Positions 43,906 through 53,140 of a stretch of DNA of 64,000 nt are shown one piece after another. Source of the stretch: Paraburkholderia sp. BCC1885. GTDB lineage: Bacteria; Pseudomonadota; Gammaproteobacteria; Burkholderiales; Burkholderiaceae. Both the position numbers and the translations under genes were made by a program. Numbering within the stretch: position 1 is the stretch's first letter; each line of letters opens with the position of its first letter. The stretch spans positions 1 through 64,000 of the forward strand of contig NZ_CAAJGM010000011.1 of assembly GCF_900996235.1 (NCBI RefSeq), read 5' to 3'. The notes below the pieces were generated by a model, which was given only the letters and a program-made list of their open reading frames with translations, was not told the origin of the DNA and did no database searches.

Positions 43906-45405
43906 ATGCAAAAACGTACGCAGTTGCACGCGCTCCTTCCGCTCGCAGTTTCCGCGATCTTCAGCACCGCTGCTTTTGCCCAGTCCCCCGCGGTCGACGA
44001 ACACGGCTGGGCGGGCACCGGCACACTCGCTACCCGCTACGGCAGCTTCGACTTCCGGGGTGGATATCCCACCGCAGATGCCAGCCGCAAGCTCGATGAC
44101 GTCCTCGTGCTGAACCGCGCCGTTGAGGTGTATCTCGCCCAGATGCCCGCGGTCTCGTGGTACCGCGTCTGGAAAGGCGTGGCGGGCGCTGGCCAGGCTG
44201 TGCCCAACCAGCTTGTGGTGTGGGAAAGCCTCATGAACGCTGGCACGCTGCTCCTCACCGGCAATTCGGAAACCGTCTATGCGATGTGTGCAATCGATCT
44301 CAAGCGTGACGGTCCGGTCGTAGTAGAGGCGCCGCCACATCTGCTGGGCGGCGCTTCCGATCTCTGGCAGGGCGAAGTGGCTGGCATCGGCCCGACCGGT
44401 GACGACAAGGGCCGCGGCGGCAAATTCCTCTTCCTGCCACCTGACTGGCACGGCACCGTGCCGCCAGGCTACATAGTCAAACGCTCGCCCACATACCGCG
44501 TTGTGTTGGGTGTACGCGGCTTCCTCGTCGACGGTAAGCCCGACCGGGCCGTGGCACTCATCAAGTCCGCGCGCATTTATCCGCTGGCGAACGCGTCGAA
44601 CCCGCCGAAGACGACCACTGTGGACGGATCGACCACGCGCATCGACACGATCTTCGATGACGACTACCAATACTTCGACGACCTCGCCACGATCATCGCG
44701 AGCGAGCCGACGAACGCCGTCCCGTCGCACGACCGGTTCATGCTGACGCAGATTGGCATCGAGCACGACAGGCCGTTCGCTCCCGACGCTGACCGCCGCG
44801 TGTTGCTCGACGAGGCGGGCAAGCTGGGCGGAGCGATCGCGCGCGAGAACACGTTTGCTTCGAAGGACCCGGCGCGGCTCATCTATCCGGATCGCCATTG
44901 GGAGTGGTTATTCATCGGCGGCAGCGCAACGTGGGATCCGCAGGGCTACCTGAACACGGACCGCCGCGCGGGCTTCGCGTATGCCGCCATCGGCATGTCG
45001 CCCGCGATGGTCGCGCAGGTCGTCGGCGCGGGCTCGCAATACGCGTGGACGCCGCGCGACGCAAACGGCGCGTATCTCGACGGCGCGAAGAATTATCGTA
45101 TGCATCTGCCGCCGAATGTGCCCGTGAAAAACTTCTGGTCGGTCGTGGTGTATGACGCGCAGACACGCTCGATGCTCGACAATGGCCAGCCGTTCCCCAC
45201 GGTGAGCCAGTACACGGGACCGGTTGTGAACGCCGACGGCTCAGTGGACATCTATTTTGGCCCGGAGGCACCCACCGGCCACGCGAAGAACTGGATTCGC
45301 ACGATATCGGGCAAAGGCTGGTTCCCGATCCTGCGCCTCTACGGCCCGCTCAAACCGTTTTTTGACAAATCCTGGAAGCCGGACGACATCGTTCCGCTTT
45401 CCTGA
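43906..45405 (+). CDS. DUF1254/DUF1214 exported protein (copy 1)
   Basis: 499 aa from ATG 43906; ATG 43882 (MAIRDNKT...) is an alternative. Signal peptide LLPLAVSAIFSTAAFAQ. DUF1254 occupies about 60-190 (VYLAQMPAVSWYRVWKGV, NSETVYAMCAIDLKRDGPVVVEAPPHLLGGASD), and DUF1214 the C-terminal third (PVKNFWSVVVYDAQTRSML, GSVDIYFGPEAP, NWIRTISGKGWFPILRLYGPLKPFFDKSWKPDDI). The family is periplasmic and of unknown biochemical role. It is followed 45 bp later by a paralogue, so the two form an operon. Confidence 0.92.
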   Translation: MQKRTQLHALLPLAVSAIFSTAAFAQSPAVDEHGWAGTGTLATRYGSFDFRGGYPTADASRKLDDVLVLNRAVEVYLAQMPAVSWYRVWKGVAGAGQAVPNQLVVWESLMNAGTLLLTGNSETVYAMCAIDLKRDGPVVVEAPPHLLGGASDLWQGEVAGIGPTGDDKGRGGKFLFLPPDWHGTVPPGYIVKRSPTYRVVLGVRGFLVDGKPDRAVALIKSARIYPLANASNPPKTTTVDGSTTRIDTIFDDDYQYFDDLATIIASEPTNAVPSHDRFMLTQIGIEHDRPFAPDADRRVLLDEAGKLGGAIARENTFASKDPARLIYPDRHWEWLFIGGSATWDPQGYLNTDRRAGFAYAAIGMSPAMVAQVVGAGSQYAWTPRDANGAYLDGAKNYRMHLPPNVPVKNFWSVVVYDAQTRSMLDNGQPFPTVSQYTGPVVNADGSVDIYFGPEAPTGHAKNWIRTISGKGWFPILRLYGPLKPFFDKSWKPDDIVPLS

Positions 45406-45450
45406 TTGACGCGCTTAGCCTCGAAGATCATCCATTCGAACGGAGCATCC

Positions 45451-46965
45451 ATGCCTGAAACCGTGAAGCATACGCGCGCGCTGAGCGTATTCGCGCTTGC
45501 CGCGCTCGCCGCGTGCACGAGTGCATCGCCGCCCGCGAGCTACAGGATGACCACGCCGATCCCCGTGCAGATCACCACGCCCGCCTCCGTGGACACGCGC
45601 ATCGGCACGCTGTCCTATTTCGATGGTGTCCCCACGCCGCAAACCGCCGACAAGGTTTACGACAACCTCGTCTTCATGCGCGGCGTGGAAGCATTCCTGA
45701 ATGGCATTCCGGGCGCTTCGATGGTGGCCATCCGCACCGGCCTGCGCAGTGTGGGTGCGACGGGCAGCACGGTTGGAGTATTCGAGTCGCTGATGGACTC
45801 GAAGTCGCTCTTTCTCACGGCGAACACGGAAACTGTGTACTTCTGGAACTGGATGGACCTGAAGGATGGGCCAGTCGTCGTGGAGACCCCACCTGATATT
45901 CTCGGCGTCGTTGACGACTTCTGGTTCCGCTACGTGACCGACATGGGCAACGCAGGACCGGACAAGGGTAAAGGCGGCAAGTACCTCTTTGTTCCGCCGG
46001 GCTACACGGGCGCACTTCCATCGAGCGGCTACATCATCGTGAGGTCTTCCACTTACGGCAACCTGCTTTTCGGCCGGGCATTCATGAAGAACGGCGACCC
46101 ACGTCCAGGCGTGGCGAGCCTGAAAGCCGGGCTCCGCGTGTACCCTCTTGCTCAGGTAGCGAATCCGCCCGCGACGCAGTTCATCGATCTTTCGGGCAAA
46201 GCAATCAATACGGTCCACGCAAATAACATCGAGTTCTACGACGAGATCAACCAGATTGTGCAGGAGGAACCCGCCGGATCGTATGGCCCAGACATGACCG
46301 GCCTGTTCGCCTCGATCGGCATGGTAAAGGGCAAGCCGTTCGCCCCCGACGCCCACGTGAAGACGATTTTGACCGACGCGGTGGCCGTGGGCAATACGAC
46401 CGCACGCGCGATCGATTTCGCGAACCGCAATCCGGCTGCGCTGATCTACCCCGACGGACACTGGACGACACCGTTTATTGGCGGTAGTTACCAATGGCTC
46501 AACGACGGCGCTCGCAATTTTGATGCGCGCACGATGTTCTTCTATGCCGCCACGGTCGACACGCCTGCGATGGCGGTCGCAATGCCGGGCATCGGTTCGC
46601 AATACGCAGCGGCGAATGTCGACGCCGCGGGGAAGCCGTTCGATGGCGGAAACCGCTATGTGTTGCATGTGCCCGCGAATGTGCCGGTAAAAGACTTTTG
46701 GTCGGTTGTCGTGTATGACACCCAGACGCGCTCGATGCTGCAGACGGATCAGCAGTTCCCCAGTCTTTCGAGCGAGAAAAACCTGCAAAAGAACCGGGAC
46801 GGGTCTGTCGACGTGTACTTCGGGCCGACACCGCCTGCCGGCCACGAAACGAACTGGGTACAGACGCTCCCAGGCAAGGCGTGGTTTACGATTTTCCGAC
46901 TATATGGACCGCTGCAGCCGTGGTTCGACCATAGCTGGAAGCTGCCAGACATCACGGCCGCGTAA
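45451..46965 (+). CDS. DUF1254/DUF1214 lipoprotein (copy 2)
   Basis: 504 aa from ATG 45451 with GGAG upstream. The N-terminus is a lipoprotein signal with lipobox LAAC at about residue 22. The rest parallels the previous gene: AFLNGIPGASMVAIRTGLR, NTETVYFWNWMDLKDGPVVVETPPDILG, PVKDFWSVVVYDTQTRSMLQ, GSVDVYFGPTPPAGHETNWVQTLPGKAWFTIFRLYGPLQPWFDHSWKLPDI. One paralogue is predicted soluble and the other membrane-anchored, so a heteromeric periplasmic complex is possible. Confidence 0.92.
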   Translation: MPETVKHTRALSVFALAALAACTSASPPASYRMTTPIPVQITTPASVDTRIGTLSYFDGVPTPQTADKVYDNLVFMRGVEAFLNGIPGASMVAIRTGLRSVGATGSTVGVFESLMDSKSLFLTANTETVYFWNWMDLKDGPVVVETPPDILGVVDDFWFRYVTDMGNAGPDKGKGGKYLFVPPGYTGALPSSGYIIVRSSTYGNLLFGRAFMKNGDPRPGVASLKAGLRVYPLAQVANPPATQFIDLSGKAINTVHANNIEFYDEINQIVQEEPAGSYGPDMTGLFASIGMVKGKPFAPDAHVKTILTDAVAVGNTTARAIDFANRNPAALIYPDGHWTTPFIGGSYQWLNDGARNFDARTMFFYAATVDTPAMAVAMPGIGSQYAAANVDAAGKPFDGGNRYVLHVPANVPVKDFWSVVVYDTQTRSMLQTDQQFPSLSSEKNLQKNRDGSVDVYFGPTPPAGHETNWVQTLPGKAWFTIFRLYGPLQPWFDHSWKLPDITAA

Positions 46966-47321
46966 TGCCGTCGAATTGGCTGCAACGCGACAGATTTCTC
47001 GGAGCTTTAGTGGCGGTTTCTGCCCAGTGAGTTTGCCCTTGTTCCAAGGCACACGATGGACAATGACAGCATTGCCGGATTTCATAACAATCTCCATTCA
47101 AGCGAAGGGAGATTGAGTGCGCGCCGCTTCGGGCGGTCGCTACCCGCCCCCGAAGGCGACTAGCGACCAATCTCAAGGTGTATCCCTTAACCGCCCACGA
47201 CCGCACCTTGACCACAGCGCCTGTACATACACCTTAGCAACAATTCGCCATTTTCGTTGCCCCGGGGCCAGAGGACAGAAGCGGGCCGGACGGAACGCTA
47301 TCGGCCGGCAATAGACCACAA
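46966..47321. other. Spacer between convergent genes
   Basis: 355 bp between the DUF1254 pair and the D-lactate dehydrogenase. It contains short GC-rich inverted words (for example around 47120-47165) but no gene or clear T-tailed terminator. Confidence 0.4.
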
Positions 47322-49061
47322 CTAGACCGCCGCTTCCCTATACTTCGCAAACTTCGACGTCTGTCCGATCCCCGGATTGAAACAGTTGCAGGGATCGAGC
47401 CGCTGATAGAACGCGGCGAGTTCGGGCTTCGCGCGGTACAGATGGCCAACGTTATGTTCCGCCGGATATTCGGCGCCACGGCGGTCCAGCAGCGTCCACA
47501 TCCTGTGTTCGACTTCAAGGCAGTCGTTGCCCTTCCTGACGATGTAATCCTGATGGAACACGTGACAGAGAAAGTGGCCGTAGTACAACTTGATAGCGAT
47601 CTTTTCTTCGATCTCGGCGGGCAGCGTCTCGATCCAGTCGCGGTCATTGCGTCGCAGTGCGATATCCAGCGCGACGATGTTCTCCACTTCCTGGGCATGC
47701 ACGGCGCGATAGCGCACGGCTGCGCCGGCGGCAGCGAAGCGATGCAGGAACGCTTTCCTGCCTTCTTCGTCGGTGCATTCGAAATAGCCGCCAGTGGCGT
47801 TTGCGAAGAACCCTGAGAGGAAGGCTCGTGTCTCCTCTACGCTTTCGGACGAGACCTTCAGCATCAGGTGATGCTCGTACCTTTCACGATAATGTTTCAT
47901 TCGCGGCGGCAGATGGCTCGGGAAAAGCCGGCTCGCAGCTTGCATAACGCGATCAGAGAGATGCGAAGGAAGAAAGCCGAGGCGATCGAACAAGGCATCG
48001 AAACGACTTTTTAGCCCGAACAGCGCGGGCAATCGCGACGTGCCGAGGTAGTTGATCGCGAGGAAAGTATCCTTGCCATACTCCTCAGCGATGTCGAAGG
48101 CGTCGCGATGGAGATATTCGCCCGAGATTGGCAAATGCTTGAACTCGTGCAGCGCGTGACGGCGAATCTCGGTAAGTTCGTCAGGTACGTTCGTACCGAT
48201 GTAGAACACCTTTGCGTTCTGTTCAATCGGAAACGTGTCGAGCCGCACGCCAAACACCATTATCTTGCCGGCTGAGCCTGACGCTTCATGGAGGCGCTGC
48301 GGATCGGCGTTGAAGCGCGCCGGCGTATCGGCATCGATCTCACGAACATGAGTCGCGTAGCCATGATCGGACCCGGCACCTGCGTTGTGGCGAACATCTG
48401 CATCGGTGAACTCGCCACGCTCGAGCCGGCCAAGGATATCCTCGGGCGTGTCACCGAGTTCGATTCCCAGATGATTGACGAGATTCAGTTTTCCCGCTGC
48501 ATCCACCTGCCCGAATACCGCCATTTCCGTATATGCGGGGCCGCGCTGCACCAGCGCGCCGCCCGAGTTGTTGCAGACCCCGCCGAATACCGACGCGCCG
48601 ATACAACTCGAGCCGATCACCGAATGCGGCTCACGGCCAATGGGTTTCAATGTCTTCTCCAACTGGTCGAGCGTCGCCCCGGGAAGACAGACGACCTGCT
48701 TGCCATCGTCGATCACGTACACCTTCTTCATGCGGCTCGTGCTGACAATCACGATGTCGCGATCATAGTCGTTGCCGTCCGGTGTCGAGCCGCCGGTGAG
48801 GCCCGTGTTCGAGGCTTGCGTGATCACGATCACATTGGCCGCGATGCACGCCTGCAGCACTTTCCATTGTTCGACGATTGTGCCGGGGCGGACCACTGCG
48901 AGCGCCTTACCGGTGCCAAACCGGAAGCCGGTACGGTAGCGGCGGGTAGCGCCATCATCGGTCAGCGTGTGCTTCTTGCCGACGATGTTGCGCAGATCCG
49001 CCACCAAAGTGGAAGCCATACTGTCCTGCACGGCTGCCGACGGTGCACGCGTTGCTGACAT
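47322..49061 (-). CDS. dld: Quinone-dependent D-lactate dehydrogenase
   Basis: 579 aa, close to E. coli Dld (571). ATG 49061 has CAGGAG upstream. FAD-binding type 4 domain at the N-terminal part: VVRPGTIVEQWKVLQACIAANVIVITQASNTGLTGGSTP and HSVIGSSCIGASVFGGVCNNSGGALVQRGPAYTEMAVF; then the Dld-specific membrane-binding part with KLYYGHFLCHVFHQDYIVRKGND and the end EHNVGHLYRAKPELAAFYQRLDPCNCFNPGIGQTSK. It oxidises D-lactate to pyruvate at the inner face of the cytoplasmic membrane and reduces quinone. Divergent from a LysR gene that likely controls it. Confidence 0.95.
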   Translation of the reverse strand: MSATRAPSAAVQDSMASTLVADLRNIVGKKHTLTDDGATRRYRTGFRFGTGKALAVVRPGTIVEQWKVLQACIAANVIVITQASNTGLTGGSTPDGNDYDRDIVIVSTSRMKKVYVIDDGKQVVCLPGATLDQLEKTLKPIGREPHSVIGSSCIGASVFGGVCNNSGGALVQRGPAYTEMAVFGQVDAAGKLNLVNHLGIELGDTPEDILGRLERGEFTDADVRHNAGAGSDHGYATHVREIDADTPARFNADPQRLHEASGSAGKIMVFGVRLDTFPIEQNAKVFYIGTNVPDELTEIRRHALHEFKHLPISGEYLHRDAFDIAEEYGKDTFLAINYLGTSRLPALFGLKSRFDALFDRLGFLPSHLSDRVMQAASRLFPSHLPPRMKHYRERYEHHLMLKVSSESVEETRAFLSGFFANATGGYFECTDEEGRKAFLHRFAAAGAAVRYRAVHAQEVENIVALDIALRRNDRDWIETLPAEIEEKIAIKLYYGHFLCHVFHQDYIVRKGNDCLEVEHRMWTLLDRRGAEYPAEHNVGHLYRAKPELAAFYQRLDPCNCFNPGIGQTSKFAKYREAAV

Positions 49062-49214
49062 TGAATTCTCCTGAAGAAACATTGAGTGGGACGCGCATCG
49101 GCTTCAATCGACCGGGCAGGTGTGACCTTTGAGCGCATCGGGTTGACACAAGGTTAAAATCAGGCCACTCATTAGTCCAATATCTCAAAGTCACTTTTCG
49201 GAGACGAAAAAGAT

Positions 49215-50114
49215 ATGGAATTTCGCCAGTTACGCTACTTCCTCGCCGTGGCCGAGCATCTGCATTTCACGGATGCCGCGACGCACCTGGGCATCGCCCA
49301 GCCGCCGTTAAGCCAGCAGATCCTCAAGCTCGAGCGGGAAATCGGCACTCCCCTGTTCGTCCGGCATCCGCGCCGCGTCGAATTGACCGAAGCAGGACGG
49401 CTGTTTCGTGAGAGCGCGCGACGCATTGTCGAGGACGCGCAACAGGCATTCGTCGAAGCACAGAACGCGGGACGTGGGACGACGGGCCGGCTTTCGCTGG
49501 GTTTTGCAGGTTCGACGGTGTTTCACCCGATGGTCGCGACGACAATGCAACAGTACCGGCATGCGTATGAGCGCGTGTCGATCAGTTGCGAGGAGAGCAA
49601 CAGTTCGGCGCTGCTCGACAAGGTCGCGGAGCGCCAGCTCGATGCCGCGCTGGTACGCATGCCGCTGAATTGCAGGGATCTGATCGTAGAACCCTTGGCC
49701 GACGAAGACATGTTGGCGGTGCTACCGGCGAAGCATCGCCTGAGCCGGCGACGGCGCATCGATCTGGCAGAGCTTGCTGACGATCCGTTCATCCTTTTTC
49801 CACGGCCGATCGGCCCGGATCTGCATGACTCGATCATCGGTGCCTGCCGCCAGGCCGGTTTTGCTCTCTCGATCAGCATGGAATCGCCACAGATCTCATC
49901 GGCGGCGAACCTCGTCGCGGCTGGGTTCGGTGTGGCAGTGGTTCCTGCATCGATCCGGCAGATCCAGGTCGAAGGCGTGTCTTATCACGAGCTGAAGGGA
50001 AAACCGCTTTCTACGGGTATCGCGCTAATTCATCGGCAGCGCGAAAAATCGCCGACCGTGCAGAATCTTGTACGGATCTTGCGGCAGCAGCGAGCGGCCG
50101 CTCGCGCGGCATGA
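49215..50114 (+). CDS. LysR-family transcriptional regulator, divergent from dld
   Basis: 299 aa. BenM/CatR-like opening MEFRQLRYFLAVAEHLHFTDAATHLGIAQPPLSQQILKLEREIGTPLFVRHPRRVELT, and sensor domain from about 90 (GRLSLGFAGSTVFHPMVATTMQQYR). GGAGAC lies before the ATG. The 153-bp divergent gap with dld suggests that it controls D-lactate use and itself; an ATTAG-N-AATAT-like imperfect dyad is present there. Confidence 0.92.
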   Translation: MEFRQLRYFLAVAEHLHFTDAATHLGIAQPPLSQQILKLEREIGTPLFVRHPRRVELTEAGRLFRESARRIVEDAQQAFVEAQNAGRGTTGRLSLGFAGSTVFHPMVATTMQQYRHAYERVSISCEESNSSALLDKVAERQLDAALVRMPLNCRDLIVEPLADEDMLAVLPAKHRLSRRRRIDLAELADDPFILFPRPIGPDLHDSIIGACRQAGFALSISMESPQISSAANLVAAGFGVAVVPASIRQIQVEGVSYHELKGKPLSTGIALIHRQREKSPTVQNLVRILRQQRAAARAA

Positions 50115-50506
50115 TGGGTGCGAGAGTACGCCATGCCGAGGTAGCTCGAAGTGTCGGCTGCCGACATGGACCTGTGAATTTTGGCTTGGCACTTCCCCGC
50201 AAGGCCGAAGATCGCCAGTTGGCTGCGGGCGTATTGGGATCCCGCTGAGGTCGCAATCTGTCGGACACGAACGGCCGTAATGGACCTAACACCAGCCGTG
50301 CACCGCAAGCAGATGGATGTCTGCGTTGGCCGGTCACTGCTTCATACGGTCGGCGTGAAATGCCGGATCACCCTGGGGCATTGACCGTCAGTACGCGACC
50401 CATTTCGGTCATCCAGCCAAGCTCCAAACAGACGTTCGATCTGACGGCGCGCCTGTGCCAGAAGCTTGGCAGCCTTCGCAATTTAGTTTGGCGGCTGTGT
50501 TCGTTA
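50115..50506. other. Spacer with degenerate repeats
   Basis: About 390 bp without a gene. Open frames on both strands here translate to Arg/Pro-rich sequence without start signals. It includes the second copy of the dispersed repeat (50329-50401). Confidence 0.45.
50329..50401 (+). repeat. Dispersed repeat, copy 2
   Basis: Partner of 21312-21385, same orientation, about 80% identical by eye. It borders the lower-GC ATPase/HEPN island on the dld side. Confidence 0.6.
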
Positions 50507-52117
50507 TCAGCCCGACAGATACTCGAGTACCGCGGCAACCGCTGCATTGCGCATTCGGCGCGCACGCACATCTCCAACGTAATTTGCTTCTTTAAGCTTC
50601 GCCTCCGTCGCATTCAAGACATCGCGCACAGTCTTCAGCCCAAGTTCCGCTAACTTTTCTAACTGCCATGCCGTCAAATCCAGTACTGTGGCCGGCCTGT
50701 TCAGTTGAACATTGAGCGCCAACTCCATGCCGTCGTTTGTGATTTGCGCTGCCTGATCTGTCAGCTTTTTATATGATGGAACATTCGACCCATATTCGGT
50801 CATCCTCTTCGGAGTCAATTGCTTCGCAATTTCAAACGCCGAATTTGTCGGAGATACTTCGAGCGCGAAAAGACAGCCTAAATTAATCACGTAGCGCTTT
50901 CCGATTTCGGCCCGGCTTGCCTTGATGCCGGTCGCATGCTCCACCACAATGCCAGTGTATGCAAGGACTCGCAAAGCTTCTTTTACCAGTTCCGGCGCGT
51001 CTCTATGAATCCAAAAGAAAGCGGACGTTGCTTTGTCGGAAGCCAAATATTGTTCATTTTTCGCCTTGATGTCTGGAAGCACTTGGGTTTCAATAAAATC
51101 TCTACCCCAATCAATTAAAGCTTTATGCCCTAGATATTTTTCGGACAGCGTCGAGTGTTCGGCCCAGATATCGGTTCGATAAAATTCCCTAATTGTCTCG
51201 TTTACTTGTTGGGAATTGACTTTTGGACATTGAGCAATCGTTTTCAGCAACAGACGTGGATTACCGGTCGCAGCGTAAGCCAGAGTGGAGAAATTTTTTC
51301 CATACTGGGCGATTTGAGCGAGAAGGTTGCTATCCGCCTGTTTTTGGACGATTTCCCGCATATTTTCTACATAGTCATCGGCGAGAATGTCGCGATCGAT
51401 GGTAAGCATCGTCGCGTCGTGAACCGGTTGAAAAGTCTCGCCGAACGTCGTTACGCCCGGATAAACCGCAGCATTGCAAGTAATGCAGTGCGAACGCAGA
51501 TCTCTAAACATCGTAAAGAACTGCCGCTGTTGTTCCGGCAAAAATATGTGGGCGGCCTCATCGAAGAGAAGGGCAAAGCGAGAAATATTGAGTTCCTCGC
51601 CCAAATCTTCTAACGCTTCCTTGAAGTCATCAATACTAGGAAGATCGTCTGCGTCCACTGCGATTTTCGGCGTTTTCCAAGAAGCTTCGTATGCGTCAGC
51701 GATTTCCTCAATCTTCGTGCGCCCAATCGACGTCGTCACGGCCCCCCCAGCAAGCAGCCCAATTGTCTTGGGCATGCCGCCGAGCAGGCCAGCTTTTGCT
51801 AGGCCTCTCATCACCGACGAGCAAATTCTTGCGAGCATCCAATGTTTGAACTGGTCCGGATCCGACGACTGTAGCAAGGAACTTCTGACGAAGCTGATGT
51901 AGATCGGGAACACACGATCCACTTCGAACGCATCCATGAGTTCCTTTTGTGCCACTCGAAGCAAGAATGACTTGCCCACGCCTCGACTTCCTACCAAAAC
52001 GACGGGATTTCTATTTTTCAGCGCGTCAACGATCTGCCGGTCTTTCGAGGTTTCAACGAAATAATCAAGCACCTCTTCAGGCCGGATATCCTCGGTTCGA
52101 AAGAAAAAGTCTGCCAT
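50507..52117 (-). CDS. P-loop ATPase with C-terminal helix-hairpin-helix
   Basis: 536 aa. Residues 25-60 hold a Walker A, VGSRGVGKSFLLRVAQ (G43-S50), in a context like ORC/STAND-type AAA ATPases; Walker B is FALLFDEAAH (D186, E187). The middle has a winged-helix-like part (about 350-440: LRVLAYTGIVVEHATG, YVINLGCLFAL). The last 55 residues, WQLEKLAELGLKTVRDVLNA ending GDVRARRMRNAAVAAVLEYL, look like a helix-hairpin-helix DNA-binding domain. It lies five bases after a HEPN-motif gene. Base composition is clearly more AT-rich than the neighbours, indicating acquisition. No known defence family is recognised with this layout. Confidence 0.8.
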   Translation of the reverse strand: MADFFFRTEDIRPEEVLDYFVETSKDRQIVDALKNRNPVVLVGSRGVGKSFLLRVAQKELMDAFEVDRVFPIYISFVRSSLLQSSDPDQFKHWMLARICSSVMRGLAKAGLLGGMPKTIGLLAGGAVTTSIGRTKIEEIADAYEASWKTPKIAVDADDLPSIDDFKEALEDLGEELNISRFALLFDEAAHIFLPEQQRQFFTMFRDLRSHCITCNAAVYPGVTTFGETFQPVHDATMLTIDRDILADDYVENMREIVQKQADSNLLAQIAQYGKNFSTLAYAATGNPRLLLKTIAQCPKVNSQQVNETIREFYRTDIWAEHSTLSEKYLGHKALIDWGRDFIETQVLPDIKAKNEQYLASDKATSAFFWIHRDAPELVKEALRVLAYTGIVVEHATGIKASRAEIGKRYVINLGCLFALEVSPTNSAFEIAKQLTPKRMTEYGSNVPSYKKLTDQAAQITNDGMELALNVQLNRPATVLDLTAWQLEKLAELGLKTVRDVLNATEAKLKEANYVGDVRARRMRNAAVAAVLEYLSG

Positions 52118-52122
52118 GGTAA

Positions 52123-52842
52123 TCAGCCCATCGCTGGTTGTGAGAACATTGCCTGAACCGGCGGCAAATTTCCAAGCGCATCCGTAATTATCGGCTCCAT
52201 TCGATCCGTTGCCTCTTTAGTAACGTAATTCAGGTAGCGAGCGGAGAAGGCAAAAATGATCGCCAATCGCATTGTTTCCGCTTTTTCATGCCAAGAAAAA
52301 AAAGCTTGTTTTTGAAATACAATGTCAGCAGGAAGGATCACATGAGTGCCGGCATTTCCGTGCACAAACTCCGAACATTCACGATATACAGCCTCAGCAA
52401 TCGCTAAATATTGCTTGCCACAGTCCGCAAATGCCGGATTAAACGCCCTAATAAAATTAGTCGAAAATACGCCGCCTTGCGGATCTTTCAACGCATTCCA
52501 GTTTATATCTTTCGAATCTTTCGCCCACATTCGATAGTCGATTTCGTGCGCCGAAAATTGCACGGTGGCGAGCATGAGTTCGAAGAAAAGCCTGAGTCCA
52601 CCGAAAGCGTGCCTATATTGGCCGGAAGTTAATGCAAAAAGGGCGAATTGATATTCTTTTACTGCAGAATCGAGGACGGCTACTTCTGGCCGATTCGCAA
52701 TAGCCATTTTTATCGAATCGTAATCGAGGAGATAATTATGGGATGTTATTAGCGCCTCATTTGCCCCGGTCGCGCCGACCATCGTTTCTATGACGATGTC
52801 CGAGTTCTTTAAAAGAGCACGATAATGCTCGATTATATCCAT
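52123..52842 (-). CDS. HEPN-motif protein, partner of the ATPase, 239 aa
   Basis: Helical protein, first gene of the two-gene unit. FGGLRLFFELMLATVQF (about 80-96) resembles the second helix of HEPN/DUF4145-like folds, and YRECSEFVHGNAG contains R154-x6-H161, matching the R-x4-6-H RNase motif of HEPN domains. The N-terminus (DIIEHYRALLKNSDIVIETMVGATGANEALITSHNYLLDYDS) is of unknown type. GGGGATC precedes the ATG. Low GC. Coupled closely with the ATPase, suggesting a sensor/motor plus RNase effector pair. Function is inferred only from motif and layout. Confidence 0.7.
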   Translation of the reverse strand: MDIIEHYRALLKNSDIVIETMVGATGANEALITSHNYLLDYDSIKMAIANRPEVAVLDSAVKEYQFALFALTSGQYRHAFGGLRLFFELMLATVQFSAHEIDYRMWAKDSKDINWNALKDPQGGVFSTNFIRAFNPAFADCGKQYLAIAEAVYRECSEFVHGNAGTHVILPADIVFQKQAFFSWHEKAETMRLAIIFAFSARYLNYVTKEATDRMEPIITDALGNLPPVQAMFSQPAMG

Positions 52843-53124
52843 TAGGATCCCCTGTTCTGCAACGAATATGGCGCGAGGACAACAAAAAATAGCTATCGCG
52901 TTCTAGCCGCACGCAATACCACGTGCCCGCCGACATATCCCGATTGTCGGCGATTCTGAGGCGATTGTCGAATGGCTGATTGTGGCCGGCAACCGCCCCA
53001 TGCCATTAGCATGACTTGCCCATATCTTTAACAGCTTCGAACACCCCTTCCCGACGCCAGGCCGCCATCACCAAGATCCTGCCCGGCAGGTCACGACATA
53101 CGTGATATCATTCGCCATATACCT

Positions 53125-53140
53125 ATAGGGGGTACCCTAT
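53125..53140 (+). promoter_or_regulatory. Candidate DmeR/RcnR operator
   Basis: ATAGGG and CCCTAT flank GGTA as a perfect dyad, with the G-tract centre typical of CsoR/RcnR-family operators. It covers the G-rich ribosome site and the first two bases of the regulator's ATG, so binding would block both promoter clearance and translation initiation of the operon. The rest of 52843-53138 has no recognised feature. Confidence 0.6.

Noticed and set aside
45415..46845. Long minus-strand open frame over the second DUF1254 gene
   Set aside because: Antisense artefact of GC-rich codon use; the plus strand has the full family signature and lipoprotein signal.
50011..50337. Minus-strand frame overlapping the end of the dld-linked LysR gene
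   Set aside because: It crosses a repeat-bearing spacer and the LysR 3' end, and has no family features.
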